NCBI GenBank assembly: GCA_016704345.1
Contig: JADJAH010000016.1
Span: 124,001 to 188,000 of the forward strand
Direction of reading: 5' to 3'
DNA from: Ignavibacteria bacterium
GTDB lineage: Bacteria; Bacteroidota; Ignavibacteria; Tepidaquicellales; Tepidaquicellaceae
Length of the DNA: 64,000 nucleotides
Shown here: positions 18,212 through 26,806 of the stretch, piece by piece
Position numbering within the stretch: position 1 is the stretch's first letter
Layout of the letters: the number at the start of each line of letters is the position of its first letter
Made by a program: the position numbers and the translations under genes
Notes under the pieces: model-generated
Databases searched by the model: none
Seen by the model: the letters and a program-made list of their open reading frames with translations, nothing else
Told to the model about the DNA's origin: nothing

Positions 18212-18293
18212 CCCAAAAGTTTGCAGTGGCCGTTTTAAGAGAGTCACCTGAACCCAATGCAAACTTTTGGGAACACCGAACAACGGCTGGAAC
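18212..18293 (+). repeat. ~80-bp hairpin repeat B, copy 2
   Basis: Contains a perfect 14-bp stem, CCCAAAAGTTTGCA (18212-18225) with TGCAAACTTTTGGG (18258-18271), then a tail GAACACCGAACAACGGCTGG shared with copy 1 at 16525-16600. It lies upstream of the HD gene; copy 1 lies downstream of it, in the same plus-strand orientation. Confidence 0.8.
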
Positions 18294-18354
18294 ATACACA
18301 TTCAAAATACAATTTGCCGTTCTAATGTATTGTGCATGACACCTCTCACCCCAG

Positions 18355-18377
18355 CCCCTCTCCCTCCGGGAGAGGGG
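18355..18377. repeat. Perfect GC-rich hairpin
   Basis: CCCCTCTCCC (18355-18364) and GGGAGAGGGG (18368-18377) form a perfect 10-bp stem with a TCC loop. I remember this motif as a dispersed intergenic repeat in many bacteria. It is followed by GTTTCG rather than a T-run, so a repeat is more likely than a terminator. Confidence 0.6.
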
Positions 18378-18411
18378 TTTCGTCACTTTCCGTGAATCGA
18401 TTTAATCAGTT

Positions 18412-18488
<77 letters not shown>

Positions 18489-18489
18489 T

Positions 18490-21400
18490 TCACGGAGTTA
18501 CTTTGCTCACATAACTATTTGAGTTGTTATCAACTATCAGCGCATCTGTTGCATCAACCGAATAATCTCCGTTCACATCTGAGTCAACGTATCCGGTAGC
18601 AAAATTGTTAATGTCATTATCAATTATCAGTGCATCTGTTGCATCAACTATCCCGTCCTGATTTACGTCGCCGCTGTAAACAGCAAACCTCACCGGTGAG
18701 TTGTCAATCTGTATCAAATTGCTGCCATACGATTTGTTCGCTGCATTAGTGAGATCATAATTTGTGTTCACGTTTCTTGTAAGCGTTACAGGAGATGTAC
18801 TCCATGTCTCAATGCTATTCCTATGTCGAACGTCGAGATAGTAATTTCCTGAAGGCGCAGTTCTGAAGTAGAATTTTGTCGTGAAGTTTGTCTTACTTAC
18901 AACCGCCTTTGCATTGTCAATTATGTTGTATGGATATGTCGAGCTTCTGAGATTTACTTCTACTGTGTCAGGAATGTTCATAGTTTCATTTCCGGGATTA
19001 TAGAAAGCCTGCGGAATCACTTTCATAGTAAGTATGCAATGTTCAGCTGGTTCTGATGAAAGGAAAAGATATGCCCTTCCTGCATCGTAGCCGGTTGTGC
19101 TGTCAAAGAAAGCTCCGACAATCTGATCACTCTTGCCGTCACCGTTCACGTCACCGGCATTTGCAACGCACCATCCGAATGCGCCTCCGGCTGTCTTCCC
19201 TGTCATTGTGAAATCAGGAGTATTGACCATGGAAGGTTTGCCGAAATACACGTAGGCCTTTCCAAAGTTCGGTCCGGCTTGATCATTTCCGTGAGCACCA
19301 ACGATCACATCCGGAAAGCCATCTGCATTTACATCTCCGGCGCTTGATACATAAACACCGAGATAATCACCCGCGGCTTCTCCGGTAAACCAGACATCTC
19401 TTAGGTTATCCATTTGTAGATCACCATAATAGAGATAAGCTCTTCCACCGTCCGGAAAGGATTCATCATTTCCGTATGCGCCAACCAATACATCTTTGAA
19501 GTAGTCTCCGTTCACATCTCCGACACCGGCTACTGATGTTCCAAAATAATCATACGGACTTGTTCCGTTCAGCGTAACCGACGGAAGGAGAAACGGACCT
19601 CCGAAATAGACATAAGCTCTTCCGGCATCTGTCCCGTTTGCGTCATTCTTGCTTGCGCCGATGATAACATCTCCATATCCATCATAATTAATGTCATCTG
19701 CTTTCGATACAGAAGATCCATACCAATCTCCTGAAGATTCACCGTTAAATATTACATCCGGGATGTTATCCATGTTGGTTCCTCCATAGAAAATGTAAGC
19801 AGCTCCGGAAGAGGTTGCACTTCCCTGTGCGTATATTGCTCCGACTATCACATCATCATAAACGGTACTAAATCCGTTTCCGTTATACTCGCCTGCAGAT
19901 GAGACTGAGAAGCCAAACTGATCACCGGCCGCGAGTCCTGTCATAATTACATCCGGTACATTATTCATTGCCGCTCCGCCGTAGAAAATATATGCACGTC
20001 CGTTTCCCATCTTATTTGCGCCGACAATCACATCGCTGTATCCGTCGGCGTTCACATCACCTGCTGATGCGACCGAGAATCCAAACTGGCTAATGCTTGC
20101 TTCACCTCTCATTGTAACATCCGGAGTGTAATCCATCGGGTTGCCGCCGTAGTATATATAGGCGCTGCCGTATTGAAATCCCCCGCCGTTACCAAATCGT
20201 GAACCTACGATTATATCAGAAAAACCGTCGGCATTCACATCGCCTGCTGAAGCAACGGAGTAGCCAAACCAATCTCCGGCTTGCTCTGCATCAAAGGCAC
20301 CGTCACTGATGTCCGTGCCGGTTTGTGAATAAGTGTAAATGAATGCACTTCCAAAGGTTAGATTATTATAATAACCACCCGTAATTATATCGTCATAACC
20401 GTCACCGTTAACGTCTCCGGCAATGGATAAGGATGAACCCAGATACAGATTTGTATTTGCCCGCTCCCCCGAGATGGTGACATCAGGCACGTTGTTTACA
20501 AGCGGACCGCCGAAGAAAACATAGATCCTCTTTGCAGTATGTGCCGACACGGCAAAGTCATCATATCCGTCATTGTTGTAATCACCTGCCGATGAAACGG
20601 CCTCGCCGAATCTGTAAAAATGATCGAGTCCCGTCATACTAATGTCAGCAATGTTATCCATCGAAGCTCCGCCGTAGAAGACATACGCAGTTCCCTTTGT
20701 ATCTCCGGGAAAAGCAGAGGGCACGGCTCCGCCAACAATAACATCCGAATATCCGTCAGCATTAATATCGCCTGCACGGGAAACGCTGCGACCCATATTG
20801 TTGTGTGATAATCCTGTGATTGTAACATCAGCAACATTGTTCATTGATGCACCGCCGAAGAAGATATATGTCCTGCCTGCATTCGTACTATAACCAAATG
20901 CACTGATAATCACATCATCATAAGTGTCATTGTTCACATCACCTGCATCGGATACAGCCCACCCAAAATTACTCCCGGCGGTTTCACCGGCAAAAGTAAC
21001 GTCGGCAATATTGTTCATACTTGAGCCGCCAAAGAATATGTAGGACTTTCCTGTCCCTGAATTGATGTTGTGCGCTCCAATTATAATGTCTGAAAAGTTA
21101 TCGCCGTTGACATCACCGGCGGATGAAACACTGGACCCGAAATAGTTGAATGTACTTTCGCCCGTAAACATGATATCCGGAACATTGTCCATGTTTATAC
21201 CACCGAGACAAATGTACGCCGCTCCGGTTGACGATGAAAGTTGTGACGCCCCGATAACCACGTCATCAAAACCGTCATTGTTAACATCGCCGGCAGATGA
21301 GACACATTTCCCGAAACCGTCTCCGGGAGAAACCGAATAGATAACAACATCCGCAAAATTATCCATAAGCCTTCCGCCAAAATAGATGTAAGCTCTTTCC

Positions 21401-23034
21401 GCAACTGTTGCTCCAACAATTACATCCGGGTACCCGTCACCATTGACATCTCCTGCGTCAGATGCTGTAACACCAAACTGATCTCCGGCAAATTCCCCCG
21501 TGAATGAATTCATTGGTGTGCTGACGAAGTTTTGTGAATTGGTGAATACGAAAGCTTTGCCTGCTTCTGAACCGGTCTGATCATTGTAAGGCGCGCCAAC
21601 AATCACGTCTTCATATCCGTCATTATTCAAGTCGCCGGCTGATGCAACAGAGTATCCGAAATTGTCACCTGCTGCACTTCCGGTGAACACAGCATCGGGA
21701 ACATTGTTCACTGTAGTGCCGCCGAAAAAAATATATGCTCTGCCGGCATTGCTTCCGCCCGCATCATTCTGCCTTGCTCCTATCAGCACATCGCCGTATC
21801 CGTCACCGTTAACATCTCCTGCAGATGAGACCGAGCCACCGAACAGATCTCCTGCTGCAACTCCGTTCATAGTAACGTCTGCAACATTGTTCATACGCGC
21901 CCCGCCGTAATAAACATAAGCCGCACCTGCTGATGAATTTTTTAGAAATGCCCCTGCAACGATATCGGAATAACCGTCGCCGTTCATGTCACCTGCAGTG
22001 CTGACAGAAATGCCAAGGTATTCTCCGAGAGAGCCTGAGATCACAACATCTGCAATATTGTTCATTCCCGGTCCTCCGTAATAAACATAAGCGCGGCCGG
22101 AGTTTGAGTTATATCCCGACTCACCGACACAAATATCCGAAAATCCGTCTGCATTCACATCGCCTGCACAGGCAACAGAGATCCCAAAAGTAGTTCCTGC
22201 ATTTCCATTGTAAAGAGAAAGATCAGCTGCATTGTCCATTGAAGATCCGCCGTGATAGACATACGCCTTACCTGTGTAGCCATTGAAACCATAAGCTCCA
22301 ACTATGACATCGGAAAATCCGTCATCGTTAATATCACCTGCAGTGGAAACTGATACTCCGAAAAAATCACCAACGGCTTCCGCTGTTAATATTACATCGG
22401 GTGTGTTGTTCATGGCGCCGCCGCCGAAATGAATATATGCTTTTCCAATTATTGAGCCGGCACCAATTGCTCCAACTATCACATCGTCGTAGCCGTCATT
22501 ATTTACATCACCTGCAGATGCAACAGAGTAACCAAATTTTTCATTCGCGGATTGCCCAATCATAACTACATCAGGATTATAGTCCATGTTAACACCGCCG
22601 GCATACAGATATGCGTAGCCTCTGTCTGTTCCGAGATTATCAGAAAAAGGTGCACCGACAACGATGTCATCAAATCCGTCTCCATTAACATCTCCGGCCG
22701 AAGCAACGGAATAACCGAAGTAATCACCGGCATAAGCGCCAGTATAGCCATGCTCCTGAAACGAATCACCATCAATGGAATCTGTCTGGGATCCTCTTGC
22801 CGATTCAAACAAAGGCACTCCGTTCTCATCAAGAAAATTCTGCTTCTGTTCTTCAGTAATTTCCGTCTTATCGTTTTGTGATCGAACCGGTCCGGCAATT
22901 ATTCTCTTCGGATCATTATCCGATGTGTTGACCGGCATTTTGTTTTCGCCCGGTATTTGTGATGAAAAAACATTTGCAGAAGAAATGCATAGAAGTATAA
23001 ACAATGCGTAAGTGAACCGGGAAAGATCTTTCAT
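18490..23034 (-). CDS. Giant secreted FG-GAP repeat protein with dockerin-like C-terminus (paralogue 2)
   Basis: 1,514 residues. It has a signal peptide (FTYALFILLCISSANVFSSQ), a linker containing EEQKQNFLDENGVPLFESA, 21 FG-GAP repeats and the same ~180-residue C-terminal module with two EF-hand-like loops (DVNQDGIVDATDALI, DVNGDYSVDATDALI). Repeat number and order match paralogue 1. Both have an unusual Ca-loop insertion in repeat 17 (GNGFSTVYDDVIVGA here, GDNIGDIWGDVIVGG there) and truncated loops in repeats 8 and 12-14. The whole array therefore existed before the gene was duplicated. It has no T9SS tail. Repeats bind Ca and probably form three propellers. Confidence 0.9.
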   Translation of the reverse strand: MKDLSRFTYALFILLCISSANVFSSQIPGENKMPVNTSDNDPKRIIAGPVRSQNDKTEITEEQKQNFLDENGVPLFESARGSQTDSIDGDSFQEHGYTGAYAGDYFGYSVASAGDVNGDGFDDIVVGAPFSDNLGTDRGYAYLYAGGVNMDYNPDVVMIGQSANEKFGYSVASAGDVNNDGYDDVIVGAIGAGSIIGKAYIHFGGGAMNNTPDVILTAEAVGDFFGVSVSTAGDINDDGFSDVIVGAYGFNGYTGKAYVYHGGSSMDNAADLSLYNGNAGTTFGISVACAGDVNADGFSDICVGESGYNSNSGRAYVYYGGPGMNNIADVVISGSLGEYLGISVSTAGDMNGDGYSDIVAGAFLKNSSAGAAYVYYGGARMNNVADVTMNGVAAGDLFGGSVSSAGDVNGDGYGDVLIGARQNDAGGSNAGRAYIFFGGTTVNNVPDAVFTGSAAGDNFGYSVASAGDLNNDGYEDVIVGAPYNDQTGSEAGKAFVFTNSQNFVSTPMNSFTGEFAGDQFGVTASDAGDVNGDGYPDVIVGATVAERAYIYFGGRLMDNFADVVIYSVSPGDGFGKCVSSAGDVNNDGFDDVVIGASQLSSSTGAAYICLGGINMDNVPDIMFTGESTFNYFGSSVSSAGDVNGDNFSDIIIGAHNINSGTGKSYIFFGGSSMNNIADVTFAGETAGSNFGWAVSDAGDVNNDTYDDVIISAFGYSTNAGRTYIFFGGASMNNVADVTITGLSHNNMGRSVSRAGDINADGYSDVIVGGAVPSAFPGDTKGTAYVFYGGASMDNIADISMTGLDHFYRFGEAVSSAGDYNNDGYDDFAVSAHTAKRIYVFFGGPLVNNVPDVTISGERANTNLYLGSSLSIAGDVNGDGYDDIITGGYYNNLTFGSAFIYTYSQTGTDISDGAFDAEQAGDWFGYSVASAGDVNADGFSDIIVGSRFGNGGGFQYGSAYIYYGGNPMDYTPDVTMRGEASISQFGFSVASAGDVNADGYSDVIVGANKMGNGRAYIFYGGAAMNNVPDVIMTGLAAGDQFGFSVSSAGEYNGNGFSTVYDDVIVGAIYAQGSATSSGAAYIFYGGTNMDNIPDVIFNGESSGDWYGSSVSKADDINYDGYGDVIIGASKNDANGTDAGRAYVYFGGPFLLPSVTLNGTSPYDYFGTSVAGVGDVNGDYFKDVLVGAYGNDESFPDGGRAYLYYGDLQMDNLRDVWFTGEAAGDYLGVYVSSAGDVNADGFPDVIVGAHGNDQAGPNFGKAYVYFGKPSMVNTPDFTMTGKTAGGAFGWCVANAGDVNGDGKSDQIVGAFFDSTTGYDAGRAYLFLSSEPAEHCILTMKVIPQAFYNPGNETMNIPDTVEVNLRSSTYPYNIIDNAKAVVSKTNFTTKFYFRTAPSGNYYLDVRHRNSIETWSTSPVTLTRNVNTNYDLTNAANKSYGSNLIQIDNSPVRFAVYSGDVNQDGIVDATDALIIDNDINNFATGYVDSDVNGDYSVDATDALIVDNNSNSYVSKVTP

Positions 23035-23421
23035 AATTTGTTCTCATTAAATTTGCTAAAAGTAAGAATAATATTTTTATCATGTTACTTCTATTTTACT
23101 CAAGACAATTTTTGAAACAGACCCGGAGGCAGCAATGGCAATTACCAAAAGTTGATTAAGAACAACATTCTGATGCTCACTTCACCGCATAAGAAATCTC
23201 ATCTAAGTAATTAAAATCTATTCGTTGATGTACGAGAAATTGATGGCACTAAACAAGTAAACTAATTACGTCTGGACGGAATGTCTGACGCCACAATAAT
23301 TACGCTGAACGCCCGTCTCCGTATGGATATGCCTGCATTGCAGATTGAATGGAGATTCTTTTTGCATTTCAACAGCAAAGAGCATGGAGTACTTTTGTTA
23401 CAGAAATTTAAAGTTAATGAT
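23035..23421. other. Divergent intergenic region, no gene seen
   Basis: About 390 bp between divergent secreted-protein genes. A frame reading from 23281 into the next gene exists, but the signal peptide begins at 23422, so the upstream codons are unlikely to be translated. I see no clear promoter box or structured RNA. Confidence 0.4.
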
Positions 23422-24528
23422 ATGATACTTCACATCAGAATAGCAATTGCCTGCCTGTTGCTCTTACTCACCTCGGTTTACCTTAATGCACAGACAATAA
23501 CTTGGCAGAGAACTTATGGAACTACAATTGAGGATAAGGGATATAGTGTAGTTCAGACAAATGACAATGGCTTTATATTCTGTGGTTCACAGTTTCTATC
23601 GGAGCCTACAAGAATAATCAGAACAGACAGCCTCGGTAATGTGCTTTGGAGCAAGAATGAATCCGGTCGCATCTACAGTAAAATTATCAGAGATAATGAC
23701 ATGTTCATACTTGTCGGAGTGTTTTCCAATAATGCATATGCAATTAAATTGGATTTGACCGGAAAGAAGATATGGCAAAGAGCATTTGGTGTCCCTTATA
23801 CCGGCCTCTTTTGTGATGTTATCTTGACTTCGGATAATGAGTACATTTTTGTAGGTCTCATTAACAATTCGGGACCAATATCAAACATATTCATGATAAA
23901 AGCAGACACTTCAGGTAGTATAATTTGGGAAAAGACAATTGATTCAGTCGCAAACTGTGTCAAGGTAGAAGAGTTAGCAAGTAGAGGCTATCTGATTTCA
24001 AGCAAGGAATCTGTTGTGACAAACAAGAATTTTGAGAATGGTACTTCAGAATTTTTAGGAAGCAAAACAATCATAACAGATCCACATGGTGATCCGCAAT
24101 TCATCAAAAGTGGAATTGGAAGAAGTGGAGTTCCAAATTTTCATGGCACGGGAGTCGTACTTTTTGAGAACAGGGATACATTGAATACTACGGTTGTAAG
24201 AATAATCAGAACCGATAATATGCTTAATGTTGTGTCAACATCCGTTTTTTATGAGCCGGGTCATTTACTTACAGCTTCTTCTCTGATAAGAAACGGTAGT
24301 GATTATGTTCTTGCAGGTCAAACTATTTTGTTCGGCAACGGTGACCAAGATCCCTATCTTGTTAAATTCAATGATTCCGACAAGATATTAATGAAAGCTG
24401 ATATTCCCGTCAGATATGAGTTTAACGAATACATCTCTAGTCTGACGAATTGTACCGATAAGGGTTTCATGGCTGTCGGTGCAACTTCACCATTCATTGG
24501 AGATAATGTTGACCTTATTGCAATTTAA
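23422..24528 (+). CDS. Secreted propeller protein, truncated by in-frame stop before its T9SS domain
   Basis: A 368-residue product. The ATG at 23422 is chosen because MILHIRIAIACLLLLLTSVYLNAQ is a signal peptide. The body has repeated units of RTDSLGNVLWSKN, KLDLTGKKIWQRAFG and KADTSGSIIWEKTI type, a beta-propeller family common in T9SS cargo. The TAA at 24526-24528 falls where the repeat pattern expects Lys: LIAI-stop-TDSLGN against RTDSLGN elsewhere. A single AAA to TAA change explains it. The frame then stays open through a complete T9SS sorting domain to 24858. As read, the product would be exported to the periplasm but not sorted through T9SS. Confidence 0.8.
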   Translation: MILHIRIAIACLLLLLTSVYLNAQTITWQRTYGTTIEDKGYSVVQTNDNGFIFCGSQFLSEPTRIIRTDSLGNVLWSKNESGRIYSKIIRDNDMFILVGVFSNNAYAIKLDLTGKKIWQRAFGVPYTGLFCDVILTSDNEYIFVGLINNSGPISNIFMIKADTSGSIIWEKTIDSVANCVKVEELASRGYLISSKESVVTNKNFENGTSEFLGSKTIITDPHGDPQFIKSGIGRSGVPNFHGTGVVLFENRDTLNTTVVRIIRTDNMLNVVSTSVFYEPGHLLTASSLIRNGSDYVLAGQTILFGNGDQDPYLVKFNDSDKILMKADIPVRYEFNEYISSLTNCTDKGFMAVGATSPFIGDNVDLIAI

Positions 24529-24858
24529 ACTGATAGCCTAGGAAATACTATCCCTGTCAGCATATCATCTGGCAATTCTTTCCAAGTGAATGAGGGCTAC
24601 AGGTTGTTTCAGAATTACCCTAATCCTTTTAACCCAGTTTCAACGATTAAGTTTGACATCAGAACATCCGGCAATGTATCTATGAAAGTTTTTGATGTGC
24701 TTGGTAACGAAGTTGTCACGCTTGTCAATGAAGTTAAGAATGCGGGAAGACATGAAGTTGAATTCAACGCAGGCAATCTTCCGAGCGGGGTTTATTTTTA
24801 CTCACTGAATGTTGACGGAAAGCAGATGGGTGTGAAGCGTATGGCATTGGTGAAATAG
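24529..24858 (+). pseudogene. T9SS sorting domain cut off by the in-frame TAA
   Basis: Same frame as 23422-24528. It begins TDSLGNTIPVSISS and contains LFQNYPNPFNPVSTIKFDI, MKVFDVLGNEVVTLVNE and the terminal GVYFYSLNVDGKQMGVKRM. A GTG at 24586 could start a short product but has no ribosome-binding site. The original gene was therefore 23422-24858 (478 codons plus stop). It is either a real nonsense mutation or an assembly error. Confidence 0.8.
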
Positions 24859-25291
24859 AAATTTTCAAACCGCGTCTGCTTTGCAATGTGTCTGAGTCTC
24901 CGGTACTACACGAAGTGGCAGGCAGTCACAGAAGATCACTCAATCAAGGAATCTGCATGGTCTTGGAACAGCAATACTCTCTCTACACAAAGTGGCCGTC
25001 TGTCAGGTCTGTAGAGTTTTCAAAAATTATACTTTGCCTGAAGAAGTAATAGGGATGTTTACTTGATTTCACACACAAATTTTTTCACCGGAAACATGGG
25101 AAAACAGCAGAACGTGTCCAAAGAAATCCGGCTTAAATACTTCGAAAACAAGCGGTAATATAGGTTTATAAATTTACTTTGCAGATATTGTGAGCAAATT
25201 TGACCTGGAAAAACTCGAAAAGAAGTCTTTGACAATTGTAATGAATGAAGTTAGTTTTAAGAGAAATCAATTGTTTCAAAACCAATTAGAA
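24859..25291. other. Intergenic region with decayed repeat
   Basis: No gene is supported. GAAGTGGCAGGCAGTCACAG near 24916 followed by ATCACTCAATCAAG resembles 63704-63743 (AAGTGGCAGGCAGATGCGAC then AGATCAATCAAG), so a worn copy of the repeat family near the window end is likely. An open frame from GTG 25190 enters the next gene but precedes its signal peptide. Confidence 0.45.
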
Positions 25292-26797
25292 ATGAAAAAA
25301 ACAAGTTGCAGATCTTTAATTTTGTTTGGCTTCGTCTTTTCTCTGCTTACAATAAACGTCACTGCGATCTCTCAAACAGTACAATGGCAAACGATCTTTG
25401 GCAATCCCGGCAGTCAGTTTTCTGACATTGGATACAACTGTATTCAGTCAGAAGACGGTACGTACCTGTCAACAGGACGAATGGAAATCCCAATAGACGA
25501 ATGGCCATTTGCAATTGCTAAGTCGTATGTTGCAAGGCTTGACAGTGCCGGCAATTTGATCTGGGTGAAGCTAATAGGAGATTCTTCTGTTTCGAATGAA
25601 TCTTTTACTCTTGCTGAGGACACATTCGGGAATATTTATGTGCCTCATTATTCCGCATATGCTCACCTTGCTAAGCTTGATCCTCAGGGAAGGATTCTTT
25701 GGGATAAGGAATATTCCGAAGCTAACATCGTTTTTTTCAGGGGGATGTCTTTTCAGGACAATTACAGAAACATTGTATTACTTGGACTGAATTACGTGAA
25801 TGGTTTAGATGGGACTACATCTGTTACAAAATTGGATAGTTCCGGGCATCTTATTTGGTCAAAGCCTATCTATGATTCTATTCCAACGATATCAACTTAT
25901 TCATCCGACCACAATTCATTTTGTTTTTTAGGCTCCGGATACTATGTCTGTGGGGCTAAAGGAGTAAATCCTTATATCGTGAAATTGGATACTGGCGGAA
26001 ACATAATTTGGAACAATCGATATTTGAATAGCCGCGGCATTTGGTCTATTGATAAAATATCGGACAAGTCATTTGTAGCTTCCTGTCAGCTCTCGCCCGG
26101 TTTGCGTCTAATTAAGATTGACAGTAGCGGTAATCAGTATTGGACAAGGGATTATTCAGAAGACACTCTGGCAGGTTCAATCGGCTCGAAAAAAATTCTT
26201 GGGATAACAGGCAACCGATTTGCCTTAGGAACTTCAAGAGGCGAGTATTATGGCCGTTTAATGGTAATTGATTCTTCGGGGAAAATTTTGTCGAGCAAAT
26301 TCCTCAATTTCTCCGAAAACTTTACAGTGAATCAATACAATCTCAACTTCACTTCAGATTCAGGATTTATTTGCTCGGGTTTTGCAAGATATTGGACCTC
26401 AAACAGAAGAAACGAATTTGAGTATCAAGGCAAGATGCATAATGTAGAGGGTGGAAAAGACATGGATATATTAATCTTCAAGACGGACAAGGTAGGAAAT
26501 ACGACGTCAGTAGGAGGAGGCTCCGAGCTTGTGGAAAATTTTCTGAAGTGTGAAACATTTCCCAATCCCGGGAATAACTGTGTAAATGTTTCCGTTACAA
26601 CTTCAAGATCAGGAATTGCAAAAGTCAGAATTTATGATGTCATGGGCAGATTAGTTAAACAAATTGAAACTCTTGAATTAGTTCAAGGTTCAAACACTCA
26701 CTTATTAAACTTCAGCGAATTCAGTTCGGGGATCTATATCTTAAAGCTGGAATTCTTCTCAAAGAATCTCTTCAATAAGATTTTAATAATAAAATGA
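25292..26797 (+). CDS. Secreted propeller protein with divergent T9SS sorting domain
   Basis: 501 residues from ATG 25292, chosen because KKTSCRSLILFGFVFSLLTINVTAISQ is a signal peptide; a GTG at 25190 would add 34 residues. Repeats of the RLDSAGNLIWVKLIG, KLDPQGRILWDKEY, KLDTGGNIIWNNRY and KIDSSGNQYWTRDY type indicate a beta-propeller, the same family as the broken gene just upstream. The C-terminus is a T9SS-like domain in which the usual NYPNPFNP is TFPNPGNN, with VRIYDVMGRLVKQIE and FSSGIYILKLE. It is followed after 9 bp by the beta-helix gene, so the two may be co-transcribed. Confidence 0.83.
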   Translation: MKKTSCRSLILFGFVFSLLTINVTAISQTVQWQTIFGNPGSQFSDIGYNCIQSEDGTYLSTGRMEIPIDEWPFAIAKSYVARLDSAGNLIWVKLIGDSSVSNESFTLAEDTFGNIYVPHYSAYAHLAKLDPQGRILWDKEYSEANIVFFRGMSFQDNYRNIVLLGLNYVNGLDGTTSVTKLDSSGHLIWSKPIYDSIPTISTYSSDHNSFCFLGSGYYVCGAKGVNPYIVKLDTGGNIIWNNRYLNSRGIWSIDKISDKSFVASCQLSPGLRLIKIDSSGNQYWTRDYSEDTLAGSIGSKKILGITGNRFALGTSRGEYYGRLMVIDSSGKILSSKFLNFSENFTVNQYNLNFTSDSGFICSGFARYWTSNRRNEFEYQGKMHNVEGGKDMDILIFKTDKVGNTTSVGGGSELVENFLKCETFPNPGNNCVNVSVTTSRSGIAKVRIYDVMGRLVKQIETLELVQGSNTHLLNFSEFSSGIYILKLEFFSKNLFNKILIIK

Positions 26798-26806
26798 TAC
26801 TGTCCT

